From the NCBI GenBank assembly GCA_033239525.1, contig BSYO01000020.1, positions 13,394,546 through 13,458,545 on the forward strand: DNA of 64,000 bases, written 5' to 3'. The notes beneath the pieces are model-generated. The model was not told the DNA's origin, did not search any database, and was given only the letters and a program-made list of their open reading frames with translations. The position numbers and the translations under genes were made by a program. Source of the stretch: Nepenthes gracilis (lineage: Eukaryota > Streptophyta > Magnoliopsida > Caryophyllales > Nepenthaceae). Position 1 is the first letter of the stretch. Each line of letters starts with the position of its first letter. Of the stretch, positions 23,403 through 35,113 are shown piece by piece.

Positions 23403-25240
23403 TGTAAGATATCGATTTTTAAAATATTAAAAATTCTAATAATTAAGATAATATAATTAATATAATTAAGATTGGGTTAAGTGAAATTGAAAAAATGAGA
23501 AAAAATTATTATAGTGCAGGGTTGGGCTCGTTGTAGGCTTGACCCCAACGAAGGGTGCTAAAAACAAATTGCTCCGATAAAGCCAGTGCCCGTCGCTGGC
23601 TCGGGTGCACGTGAAGGCACCTAAAACATAATGTATGGCGCTCGCTGCTCGTTCGATTGCTATAGACTTGCGCTCGCTATAGACTTGCACTCGCTAAGCG
23701 GTCGAGCGCGACTCTAGAATCTTTCCACTGACTTCTTTTCTGTTTATAAAAGGAAAGAGAGAGAGAAAAGTAGGGGGGATGAATGCGAGTAACAGGGGAG
23801 GAAAGGAGATGAGAGGGAAGGAAAAAAGGAAAAAAAGGGATTTTCAGTAGCTTCCTCGATTAGAGTAAGAAAAATAATAAATCAGGTAGAAAAGGCGAGT
23901 GTATCCTAACCCTTATTTTTCGTTATTACCGTTTTTAGCTTACTCTAAAATTTTTCGCTTACAAGAATTGTATATAATACCATATGTTTTCTATTTTTCT
24001 CATGATATTATGAATAAGTGCATGGTTAAATATAAGTATTGTGATTTGTGAGTTTATTCTCAATATATATTTTGTGTTATATGTCCGGATTGTGTCAGTG
24101 CACTGTTTACCAAATCCGAAAATGAAAATTGAGGAAAATATGGAGAATAATAAATTATGATATGAAAATATGGTATTACGAAGTATTTAAGCATAATGGA
24201 TATTTTTATCTGAAAATTTGTTAAGAAGTTATACCGATAAAATTACTGAGAACTCTAAGATTATTTGAAAGTGAACTCCAAGATTTATTATGCAGAGAAA
24301 AGTGATATTTGAGGATTAAAGAAGTAAGGTGAAGGGGCAAGGATTATGAATCTTGAGTTTTGATATGTAAATGTTATGTTTGAACTCAACAAATAATCTT
24401 ATCTGATATTCGGTTAGAGTTATAAGGTTAATGATTACAGAAAATATTAAGTTGTGGGAATATCAAGTTTAATGGATTATTGTAAAAAGTAAGTTCTGAC
24501 AAGATTATCCGAAGGGTTCAGATAAGTAATGCTGAAATGGCCTATGTTGAACGAGAACCAAAATGAGTTGAAATGGTCACTGATGAATGAGAATCCAAGG
24601 CTAAGAAGGAAGACGATCTAAAAGACTTAGTTCAAGTGACCACCGATGATTGAGAAGTAAGGCCAAGAATTATGAACCAAAAATCAAGGATCCCCTAAGT
24701 TAAATAAAAAACAGTTAGAAACTGGACTAAGGATTATTCAACAGGTAATATTCTTTGGCCTGCCACGAATACTGTGGTAGAGACTCAAGGGTACCCTGGC
24801 CCCGTATCTTGGCCGCTTAGTGGAGCGGGTGATATTTTTGGCAAGCCTTGAGATGTTACATTGGTAATCGAGGATAACTCCATCCATAGAGTGATATGTG
24901 ATCTGCCTTCCTCATGGCATTATTATGGAGGACAAGAATAAGAATTTGAGATCATCCTGATCTTCGGGATATAAATAAGGAAGACATCCTGATTCTCGAG
25001 ATGTAAATAAGGAGGAAACATGAGATGATGTATGATTGAGAAAGAATGAAGAACCAAAACCTTTAATTGTGTGGAATATAATCTATCATCGATTATTTAC
25101 TCTCTTAACTGGTTGGGTCTACTAGCCCGGTCCCTTAAGATAATAAGAAAATTGATTCTAAAAGATAAGCAAGTATTTCAAATTAAGAAATCAAAAGAAG
25201 AATTATATAAAATAAAAAGATAAAGTAATCAAAGCAAACT
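23403..25240 (+). mobile_element. Truncated LTR of a Ty3 chromovirus-type element
   Basis: It begins TGTAAGAT and matches the LTR at 31,137-33,417: the start, the GC-rich CTCGAG/GCGC-rich block with the TTTATAAAAGG TATA-like site (23,735), and the block TATCTTGGCCGCTTA near 24,810. The right end breaks off near 25,240, short of the CACA terminus. A 37-bp word ending in TAAATAAGGA is doubled near 24,950-25,010. No internal domains follow, so it is an isolated fragment. Confidence 0.6.
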
Positions 25241-25666
25241 TGGTTCAGAAGCTCATAGTAATGTATTGTTTTATGCATGTGCCCTTTTTATAAGTATATT
25301 GATTCTTTTTGTGACGGAATAGATTGTTTTTTTTATACCTTCCATCGATAACCATACAAAACAAAACCTTAGAATAAATTACATAAAATTCTAAGGAGAA
25401 ACGGATGGAGTTTTTCCTAAAATTGGACCCAATTAATACATGCAACCTGTTCATATCAAGCTAAGATATAAATATAGACTTCTACACATATTCACAATTC
25501 ATACATAAGATCATCAGACGCCATGATTTCATCAATGCCTCATATTTATTAATTCTATCCACTATACCAAAATTCATACAAGAGATGCCATTTAGGACCT
25601 ATACAAATCCAAAAAGAAGATAGCGGAAGCAGCTATTTAAACTTGCGGAAGTATAATTCATTATTC

Positions 25667-25798
25667 CAACAAACTCCAACTGTATTAAAAACGATAAGAG
25701 TCACCGATTACTTTAGAGGCATTCTCTCTCGTGAGCTCCGGGGCAAGCTGTATATTAATGAGATGAGGAGCCGTAGCCGGATCGCTTATTTGCTTTAA
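25667..25798 (+). pseudogene. Dioxygenase last-exon relic X
   Basis: Forty-three codons plus stop align with the C-terminus of the intact dioxygenase: QQTPTVLKTIRVTDYF then SRELRGKLYINEMR, matching PQTPAIFKRVMVNDYY and SRKLDGKSYLDHMR. The part of exon 4 carrying the second iron-binding His and the RxS motif is missing, and no exon 1-3 sequence precedes it. It is the remnant of a separate gene copy, in the same orientation as the intact gene. Confidence 0.75.
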
Positions 25799-26867
25799 TT
25801 TTTTATTTTTTTGGGTACAAATTTATGATATGCCATTCATGAACTTAATAATCTGAAATAGTCTCTTGGTTGATTGGTGGCAACGTCCAACAATTTTAAG
25901 GGGGTAACTTTCTTTTTTGTTTTTATATTTTTAGGTGAACTAAATTTATTCTCATGCATAATTTAAATCAATTTCAATTTTAAATTTGCAAAGTAACTAC
26001 AATTTTACCCCCCCCCCCAAAAAAAAAAAATTCTTGTTAAATTTATAAATCTCAAATCTTAATAAAAAAATAAAAATTTTCATACTATCTTTTCAAAAAA
26101 GAAAATATACGGCTCTGATAATACCAGCACTAATGTACAAAATCTCATTAAAATTTTATAATATTAAGCTTGCTTGACAGAGAATAGTACTAAAAAGGAC
26201 AACCTGTTAGAAAATCCACGGAGCAGACTAAAGAAAATACATGGTGCAGCTTAGTCGGTATTACCATATCAACACTAATACACCAAATCCCATTAGAATT
26301 ATACAGTTTAGTGTGCTTGGTTGATAAAACTATTAAGACAGTTAATCTCCTTTAATAACTTTGTGCTACACCTTAATCTAAATTTTTGTGCCGGAAATGT
26401 GGTGTAGCAGGGAGAGTTTAGTCGTATAACCAGGATTAGATGCATAAATCATTTATGTGTGCAAGAGGGATCTTAAGGGAACATGCGGGGCATGGAACGA
26501 GTGCAACCATATGAATTTTTACATACGTGACACTTGATAATATGTGGTGTCAAATTATGGTTTATTCAATAAAAACAAGTCTAGATTAATTAACTCTAAT
26601 GAATTGTATAATCATAAAATAAAATTAGATAAAATAATTAAATTTAGTAAAATAAAAAAAATATTTTGAATGATTTTACTGAATTAGAGAGTAGCCATGA
26701 AATTGAAGAAAACATAGAAATATTAGCACTACTCGAATTTCAAAAGTCTTTCCTAAACCCATTTCACATCAAATTTAATTTCTAGTGTTTGACGCCCCCC
26801 AAAAAAAATAAAATACAATAAATAATAAAATAAAATAAAATAATAAAAAAAGAGCATTTATCAATTG
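25799..26867. other. AT-rich intergenic DNA with a diverged tandem duplication
   Basis: No gene. Two ~150-bp units (26,115-26,205 and 26,260-26,350) share ACTAAT[G/A]CACxAAATC and GCTTGxTTGA words in order. Confidence 0.5.
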
Positions 26868-27430
26868 CTGTCATTTTCAGTCATTATACAAATTGGTCTT
26901 GAAATTTTCTTCTTATAAATTAATTGCCCAATCTATTTCAATTGGCAAATCTATCGAAGAAATCTAAGTTCAGGCATTATATTTTTCTATTTCAAATCAA
27001 GTGAAAATTCAAAATAAATAAAAAGAAAAAAAATTAAAATTTTATAATAGAGACATATTATTATTCTTTTTAATTTTTTTGGATGCACAAATTAGCTGTC
27101 TGATGTTGAAAGAGCAACTATCAAAGTCTATTTTGATCGGAAAATTGAAGATGGAGATAAAAATAGGGATTAATCTTCAATACTAGAATTGAAAATCGAT
27201 CCTAATTTAAATTATTTTATTTAGATTAAATTTGAGATTATAAGTCTAGCAGAAAATGAATTTCGACCTATGCCTAGTAAAAAAACAAAATACCAATCCG
27301 ATCAAAATTCTAATTTCTTAAGAACTATTTTCTAGGTTTTGATTTTGTAAATATTAATTTTTATAAACTTTAAATAATATTTTTTATATAAATATCAATT
27401 TTTATGTAGAAATATTTTAATAAGTGTAGT
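26868..27430 (+). other. Paralogue of the region upstream of the 46.6-kb dioxygenase
   Basis: Blocks match 45,050-46,150 in the same order: TTTTCTTCTT.xAxATTAATTGCCCAATC (26,905 against 45,080) and CTGATGTTGAAAG...CAACTA...AAATTGAAGAT (27,100 against 45,860). It looks like the 5' flank of a lost dioxygenase copy. No exon 1-3 follows it. Confidence 0.5.
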
Positions 27431-28000
27431 TTTCTAAAATTTTATTTTTTAATACTTTTTTTGTTACGAAAATATATGAGATTCAAAGGGCATGATTTTA
27501 AAAAGGGGTGTTGTTTTAATAGATAATTATTAGATAAATATTAGTTTTCATGGATTTTTAGGCAATACTTTATACTATAAATAATTAATAATTCTAAAGA
27601 AATAAAATAAAAATAAAAACAACCGTATGTCGGCCCTTAGTTGATCGGTTTGTATGATGGATCAGCCTGAGTTGAGATTTTTGATCCCAAATGGGCACAT
27701 CTTTCTCTTTGTCAAGTCTTAGACATGATTTTATTTACTTAGTAGGTAATTATTATTATTAATTTTTTAAAAAAGTTTTTAAAGAGCTATTTGAAATCAT
27801 TTTCTAATTTTAAATAATTTAAAATTAAAATTTCAATTTCTAAATGGATGTCCAAGATAATATTTTGAGTTAAGCTTCAAATTCTTTCACTTAAGTATTG
27901 TAAACCTAATTTCAAGTTGTAAAACATATATAAATTTTGTGATAGTTAGTGTTCAGAATTTTATATTGTCTAAAAACGAAGAGAAAATATGCTTTATAAT
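27431..28000. other. AT-rich intergenic DNA
   Basis: No ORF, repeat or motif recognised. Confidence 0.5.
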
Positions 28001-28905
28001 AATGTATATATATCTTCCTGATAATAGACTTTTTATTAAAGAAATCCAAAAGTAATAAAATTGTGAGAATGTAGACCTATACCTGCAAGCTGAAGTGGAT
28101 GATTATGTTATTGGAGATAATTCTAATTGAAAGTGTACAGATATAAGTTGAACTAGTCTTAAACTGTGCTACATATAAAGAAGACGTCTTTCCTTGCATG
28201 GGTTAAAATGTGGGAAGGATGTCAGGAATTCCATAGCTCTCGGAAAATGAAAGGAAATGTGTATTATAGTATTAGACATCTATATAATAATAGATTTTTT
28301 TCTTAAAAAAATTTAAAAATAATAAAATTATGAGAATACAAGCCCATGCTTATAGTTCAAAATAAATAGTATATTATTTTATAGATTCAGGTCATTACTT
28401 AATGATATTATAGGCAATCCCAACCATAAGTATCCAGAAGTGAATTGGGCCGATCTTGAAACATACTCCATACGACAAGAATGTCATTCCTTGAATTGGA
28501 TAGAGTGTGAGTAAGTGTTTAGAATCAAATACTATCTAGAAGAAAAGGGAATATATTTTATAATAAGGTTTAGATATTTCTATAATAATAAATATTTTTT
28601 TGAAAAAAAAGTATAGGAAGAATAAAATTGTGAGAGTAGACTCATAATTGCAGTCAAAAGCAAACAATATATTATTATATAAACTCAAATTGCTATGCAA
28701 GTGTGAAAGTTAATAATTGGGATCTCACATTGCCGGGTAAGGAAAGAGAGAATATTTTTTATAGCAAGGCTTAAGTATTTCAATACTAATAAACCTTTTA
28801 ATAGGGGAGCCCATGAAGAGTAAAAACGTAAATGTGTAGGCTTATATCTGAATTTGAGTCACTAAGTGGTGATATCAAAGCCAACCCAAACTAGAAATAT
28901 GCGGA
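28001..28905 (+). repeat. Diverged tandem units related to short LTR (TRIM-like) sequence
   Basis: Four units start near 28,011, 28,274, 28,572 and 28,772. They share an ATTTCTATAATAATA-like start, an AATAAAATTGTGAGA[A/G]T word and then an A[C/G]CTATA-rich tail. The last two carry GGGATCTCACATTGCCGGG and GTGGTGATATCAAAGCC, resembling the LTR and initiator-Met primer-binding region of small non-coding LTR elements. Units differ strongly, so the array is old. Confidence 0.5.
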
Positions 28906-29039
28906 CGTGAGTGGATTTAATCTCGACCCTCCCACAAGTGACAAGGAGGCTTCCTTAAATGAAATAAAATGTAAAATTTGGGGTCATAGATCCCACATTA
29001 CTTTATTTATTTGGAATGAAAATAGAGCACCTCATCCTG

Positions 29040-29370
29040 TTTCACCGGTGGGACAGATCTTCAACGCTTCCACCGCCACCAGACACACTCAGCAGCCGCC
29101 ACCCTGCATTTTCCATATTTTCCTTCTGTCATTTTATTTTTCCAATTATGTGAGGAAGCGATTAACTATGGGTAATGTGGGGTAACTGAGATTGATTAGA
29201 TGGAAAATATTCAATTTTGGCTGCGTAAGTAAATCAGGTACTCAGCCGCCGAAGACTTCCACCTCCACCAAACACCCTCAACCGCTACCATGCATTTTCC
29301 TTTTTTTCTGTATTTTTTTGATTAGCTGGGAAATATTCAATTTTGGCAGCGTAAGTAAATCTGTCTTGGG
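29040..29370. repeat. Local direct repeats with a GGC[T/A]GCGTAAGTAAATC word
   Basis: The word AATATTCAATTTTGGC with GCGTAAGTAAATC occurs at about 29,203 and 29,333. A CCxCCACCA...CCATGCATTTTCC-type block occurs near 29,070-29,120 and 29,255-29,300. Plus-strand ORFs of 73 and 92 codons span these repeats but show no domain, and I do not call them genes. Confidence 0.55.
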
Positions 29371-29934
29371 GAACCAACATTTGAAAGAAATCAAGCTAAA
29401 TTTGCTCAAATAAAAAAAAGGGAGAGGTACCAAAGTAAAATTTCCTACCGATAGAACTAAATAACATATTTAATATTTTTTCTTGAAGTGTGTTGATTTA
29501 TATTATTCGTGATAATTGTTGTTAAATAGCTATTTAATTTTACATTTAAATTACGTCAAATCAAAGTGTAAATTTACAAACAATTAAACTTACTAAATTA
29601 AGATTTTAGTTGTGTGCAAATTGGACTTGAGGTTCGGGATGGTTTTGTTTACTGCTGATTTTATTTTAGTTTTTCCAATTACTAGATGCAGGGATCAATA
29701 AGATTAACTGTGAGAAAGTAGTTATTAATAAAAAAAAAGATTAGCTTGTATATATTATATAATTTTTTTTTATTATATTATATTATATGTTATATATATT
29801 TTATTAGGTTTTGGGTTACTCCATTGTAGGTGTCACAATAAATGGATGGTTATTGAGTGGACATGTGATGTTTACACATGATACGCTTGGATAGAGATGT
29901 CAAATAAGGGTCACATAATTTTCATGTAAGGGTC

Positions 29935-31073
29935 GATGTCATATTTGTCAGTAGTTGAAGGTTAAAAGGAGGAAGCCTTTCGGTTTACTGCAACCGTTGC
30001 TCGTCCCCAGTTGGAAGTGGGAGGACATTTGATGAATTTTATTTCTGGATTTCCTAGGAGTCCAAAGAACCATGATGTGATCTAGGTCATTGTGAATTGG
30101 CTGACGAAATCTACCCAATTTATAGCCATTCGGACTACGTATTTTCGTGATCGTCTGGCATAGCTATACATCAGCGAGATCGTTAGGTTACACGGTATGC
30201 TAGCATCTATTGTGTCTGATCGTGATCCATGATTTATCTCTAAATTTTGAGAGAGCTTGCATCGAGAATTAGAGACAAAATTAAAATTTAGTATGACTTA
30301 CCATCCTTAGACCGATGGCCAGTCTGAGTGGACGATTCAGATATTAGAGGATATACTTAGAGCTTTAGTGATGGAGATGAGAGGGAAATGGGATGATCAT
30401 CTGGCATTAGCCGAGTTTGCCTACAATAAATGTTTTCAGGCAAGTATCGGTTTGGCTCCTTTCAAGGAACTTTACGGTAGGAAGTGTCGACCTTCCATCC
30501 AGTAGAGACAAGGGATAGGTGTTTGCTGGGTTCGGATGTAATTTAGGAAATATTGAAAAAGATCGTGGTGGTTTTTGAGAAGTTGAGGATCACCCAGAGT
30601 CAGCAGAAGAGTTATATCGATCAGAGTAGATCCGAACTTAGATTCAAAGTCGGCAATTTTGCCTTCCTCAAAATGTCACTGTGGAAGGAAATTTTTAGAT
30701 TCGGTGTTAAAGGGAAGCTGAAACTGTGATTTATTGGGCCTTTTCAGATCCTTAAAATAGTAGGTGAAGTGACGTACCATTTGGCATTGCCGCTAAGTTT
30801 GGCTGAGGTGCACAACATCTTCCATGTTTTGATGTTGAGGAAATACGTCTACAATCCAGTGCATGTGATTGATTATGGTCCTTTGGCTATCAGTGAAGAT
30901 TTATCATATGTGGAGGAGCCAGTGGGGATTATGGATTGCAAGGATCAAATTTTACGCTCGAAGACGATCCCTCTCGTGAAGGTTTTATGGAGGAATCATT
31001 TCCGCGAAGAGGCAACGTGGGAAAGAAAGGACCAAATCTGGGAAAAGTATCCTCATCTTTTCTGAGGTACGTA
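29935..31073 (+). pseudogene. Integrase and chromodomain-like end of a Ty3 chromovirus (Tekay/Del type)
   Basis: In order on the plus strand: the end of the HHCC finger (CHICQ), GLLQPLLVPSWKWED, the catalytic core with SDRDP and DGQSEWTIQILED (two of the three acidic residues visible), NKCFQASIGLAPF, a GPF region, and a C-terminal segment (30,769-31,065) with HNIFHVLMLRKYV and LVKVLWRNH typical of Tekay/Del elements. Many TAG/TGA stops interrupt it, several of them fitting C-to-T or G-to-A change at Gln or Trp codons. Protease, RT and RNase H are absent to the left; the break is near 29,930. It belongs to the LTR that follows. Confidence 0.85.
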
Positions 31074-31126
31074 AGTTTAAATAAATCTTAAGATTCATTA
31101 AATTTTGAGAACAAAATTTTTTAAAT

Positions 31127-31135
31127 AGGAGAGAG
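31127..31135 (+). other. Polypurine tract before the 3' LTR
   Basis: AGGAGAGAG ends one base before the LTR start TGTAAGG at 31,137, the expected site for plus-strand priming. Confidence 0.55.
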
Positions 31136-31136
31136 T

Positions 31137-33417
31137 TGTAAGGTTTGGGTTCCTAAAATATAGTAAATTCTAGTAATTAAATTGATATATTTAAGTTTAG
31201 GATAAATGCAATTGGAAAAATGGGAGAAATAGTATTAGTGTAGTAAACTGCAGGCCGAGCTTGCTGCAAGCTCAAGTCCAAACAAAGGCGCCAATTCTAG
31301 TAGGGTTGGGGTTGTGGGCTCGAGCCCAGAAGTGGGCGCCAAAACTTGTAGGCTAAAGGTTCGTTGCTCGCTCGAGCTTTGATGACGGCACCAAAACCGG
31401 TGGTGAGGGCGCCCGTCGCGTGCTCACCATGTGCTCGAACGCACCGTGCTCTCCTGATTGGCGCTCGAGCGCCAATCTGTTTTAAAGCCCGAGCAGGGCG
31501 TTCGCAATTTTCATTGCTCATGTGAACCAAACCCTGGGGAGAGAGAGAGCGCTAAGAATTAGGAAGAGAAGGAGGAGATCGAAGCCCACAAATTTGATTC
31601 TATCCGAGAGGTAGTTATAAAAGTGGTAGATTGGGTCGAGGCAAGTGTACTCATGCCCTCTTTTTCTTCTCTCTCAATTTTTATTTATTTTCTCTAAGGT
31701 ATTTTCATCATGATACTCATCCAAATCATGAAGAACATGTAGCCCATGATTATTACTCAAGGTATTTATGGTTATTTACTCGATTTGTCTTTCGATTTGT
31801 CCGATTTGGCTTCGCTAAACCCTAACCCACGTTTGATTTGGGATTTTTCTATTTCTTTGATTATATGTTAAATTGACCCCAAAATATGAATTGTCATGTT
31901 CTAATGATGCATATATATCGGCTGGGTGTCCGATTTTACAAGTATCAACCCATTTGCAAAGTCCGAATCCTCTAAATTGACACTATTATTGTTCACCCTA
32001 GAATAAATAGAAAAATTGCATACTTCCACCCTAATTAATTGTTATGAAAGTATGACTAATGGCATGTGCTTAATTATAAGTTTCAGAAAAATATGATTGT
32101 AATCCGTATCTGGTAAAAATGTGTTCCAGAGGCCCTCAAAGTGATAATTGCCTAATGTTGTAAGGAATTGTAATCTTTTCTATGTATTGTGACGTCCATA
32201 CATTCAAATTGACTTGAGGAAAGACTCAAATTTGAAGGAAAGATAACAATCAAATATATAATTGGAGGGAAGTCCACAATGTGATTTGGAATTGAATGGT
32301 TCTCCCAGATGGAATAATTGTGATTTGAATAGTGGTTGATCTTCCCTCAAATGAATAAGGAATTATAAAACTAGGGTTATGGATTATGTTACAAAAGGTA
32401 CTATCCCTTGACGTGATATGAGTATCATAGTAGAGACTTAAAGATTATATTGGCCATGTATCTTGGCCGCTTATTAGAGCAAGTGATATTCTTGACAAAC
32501 CTTAGGATATTATTATGGAAGAACGAGGACTACTTCTAGACCGCGGGAGATTAGGGTTGCATTTTATTGACCCAATATGATCGGGTGATAGGCATATTGC
32601 TATGCCACGTGGTGTTCGGCCTGTTTACACGTAATATGTGATGGTCGAGTAGTTACAGATCTAAAATATAGCCGATACTTTAGAATGTGTAGCTTAAAAT
32701 ATTCATTTTCTCGTTTTTTTGCACTTTTAGTTAGTAAGGTTTACTGACTCTGGTCCGCAAAGATGAATAATCATGAATAAAGTATATCCCAAAGAGAAGT
32801 AAATTATATTCCAAAGCATATTTGATCATATTCCATTTATGCATCTCTTTTATGATTATGCCTCTGTCTCTTACTTATCTTTACTTATATTGTTTACTAC
32901 TTTAAATTATGATACACTTGCTGAACTGTTAGTTCACTCTTACTTATTTTTTCTTTCAGACGAGCACACTATTATACTTGACGAGTCTGAGTAGACTGTG
33001 AGCGCAAGATAGGGAGTTGATATAGACCAGAAAGCTGTTGAGGACTTAGTTTTGTTATTTTGTATAAGGCATGGATAATGTACTAATTATTTTGATACTT
33101 GTGGTCATATATGTATGTTATGATGATGATGGATATATAGATAGTTTTTGTTGTTCATTGATAAATGTAGTAGTTTCTGTAGGTATCTTTTATGGTTATA
33201 AATGGTTCCTAGTTGGCATCCTTTATGAACCGACGTTGTACCGGAGTTGCGACATCGGTGCCACCTATGTGTTTGTTGTGGCAATTGGGATCCTATGTTA
33301 TATTGTATGTATGTTGTGGATTCTGTACAAGGTTTTGTATAGATTTTTTATTTGATGAATGTCCGTTTTATATACAAAACTCTACCAGATTTTTGGTAGA
33401 ATTTTTGGTCTGTCACA
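31137..33417 (+). mobile_element. 3' LTR of the Ty3 chromovirus relic (~2.28 kb)
   Basis: It begins TGTAAGGTTTGGG and ends near GTCTGTCACA (33,415-33,417). It contains a GC-rich, CTCGAG-rich block (31,260-31,510) and the TATCTTGGCCGCTTA block near 32,460, also seen at 24,810. ORFs within it (31,297-31,530 minus; 31,631, 33,071 and 33,213 plus) have no domain and are LTR sequence. Confidence 0.7.
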
Positions 33418-33519
33418 ATAAAGACCTGTGCTAGATGTATACTTATTGTTCACAAATGCACCATCTCATAGTATTTATATTCGACATGCATTTGATAAGC
33501 GTATGTGTGTATTTTATCA

Positions 33520-34430
33520 AGAATAATCACAATTGATTGCGCTTGAGCTCTGCATCAGCCCCATTTATCAAAATTGTCCACGTGTGATGTATGCCCAAGT
33601 CACACATAAGGGAATTTTATCCAATATGCATGTACCTAATGTGTGCTTAGCGCACTTGTGCTAGGGTACGGAGCTCCTACTAAAGCTTCTACGTCTGAAC
33701 TATGCTTATGCGGTGCATGTGTATTAGGATGCTATTTTCTAAACAACTGAATATTTTTAATCTAATTTTTAACATTCTCTATATATATCTTACTTCCATT
33801 CATACATAGAGTGACCAAAAAAGTATAAAGCGGCAGCAATATCAAGGGAGCTCCTTAATAAAAGTGAATAGCCATAATTTGAGAAAATCAAACCTTTATT
33901 TTTATGATAAACTATCAAGGTTTTCTCTTCCAATATATTTCTCTATTATATTGCATATTAACTCTAGCCTATAAACTTTTGCCAAGATGTTAGTGGTGTG
34001 AACACTAGAATTCAGTGATTTGCAAATATTCTATTACAAGTAAAGTAAGATCAATAAGAAAATGAGAAGTTATTCGATTCTACTACTACAAACAAATTCA
34101 ATGTGTTCTTTTTAAAAAGTCATAAGTTGAAAATAAGTCGGTTAAGATTTAATATATCCATACCACCCGAATTCTAAGTTAACTTTTTTAGTATATTATT
34201 TTTTAATGACTATCGAAATACTGAAGGTTTTACTTAATAATGATTAGTTATTAAGATTTCCTTTAATCACTAAAATTTGTGTACTAATTATTTTATTATT
34301 TAAATTTATTTTGATGTTAAACTTTGCTGTTAATATTTATTTTGATTTAAATTTAAACATAAATATATTTTATATGTATTGTACATTCTAAAATATTTTA
34401 CATTCGTAAGTTTATAGGGTCTACACTGTT
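33520..34430 (+). mobile_element. Degenerate LTR copy related to the gag-only Copia element
   Basis: The segment AAGTCGGTTAAGATT...CATACCACCC...TAAGTTxACTTTTTTA (34,135-34,190) followed by a T-rich region matches 13,555-13,620 of the Copia LTR. Upstream CTTGAGCTCTG and GTGCTTAGCGCAC words resemble its GC-rich part. Ends cannot be placed exactly. Confidence 0.45.
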
Positions 34431-34864
34431 TGTGATTAAACTATTTAAGATTATGTACCTCTAAGCCTTTTGCATGCTTGATTTAGGTCCTTAAACAATA
34501 CATCTCTACTGAATCAAGGTGGGGAAGAATATTATAAAATACGTGACTCGAATCTTGAACGACATTAGGACTTGTTATTGTGTTGGTCTTGATGAGATAA
34601 AATTGGTGAAACCTACTGAATATCACTTCTATATTTTATAGTTTCGAGCCGGTATGATGCGTATAGTCTAAGTAAAAATTTCATATCAATATCACTAACA
34701 CCACCATTGGCCAAATTATTTACTTGATCTTAGACCAAATGAGGAGCAAACAAAAGTTGATATTAGAGCCTTAAAAGAATCTTTCCATGGTAACCCTAAA
34801 ACCAGTGCAAATATGAAAATTTAAAGCATTTTGGCTAGGCAACACAACCCGGTAAATTTGGCAG

Positions 34865-35113
34865 ATTCTAATGAATAAAATTTATGAAAGTGTTGAATAT
34901 CGAGCAATCACCAATTCAATAAAAGAGAGATTGTCTATCAAAGTATTTTATACTCTCATGTTGGATGCAAAAATTGGCCCTTCGTCAAGCCTAATCAATT
35001 GACAAACTCTACCATTGTCCAATAGAACAAGTGTCGTTGATATCTTTAAAGGCATTATTGCAGGCGAATTGTGGGCCAAGTCGCATATTGATGAGAAGAG
35101 GATCCTATGGTAA
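34865..35113 (+). pseudogene. Dioxygenase last-exon relic Y (full length, dead)
   Basis: An acceptor-like TTTGGCAG is followed by 249 bp, exactly the length of exon 4 of the intact gene, ending in a stop in the same place. It keeps NSIKERLSI (RxS motif) and the alignment to the C-terminus without gaps. The second iron ligand His is Tyr (VEYRA where relatives have IEHRA), and an in-frame TGA follows SSLIN. No exons 1-3 precede it; a degraded Copia LTR lies just upstream. Confidence 0.8.

Noticed and set aside
23403..33417. LTRs at 23.4 and 31.1 kb as the two ends of one element
   Set aside because: A dioxygenase exon relic and unrelated repeats lie between them, only the integrase end is present, and the left LTR is truncated.
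31297..33434. ORFs at 31,297, 31,631, 33,071 and 33,213
   Set aside because: All within the chromovirus LTR, low-complexity or hydrophobic by composition, no domain.
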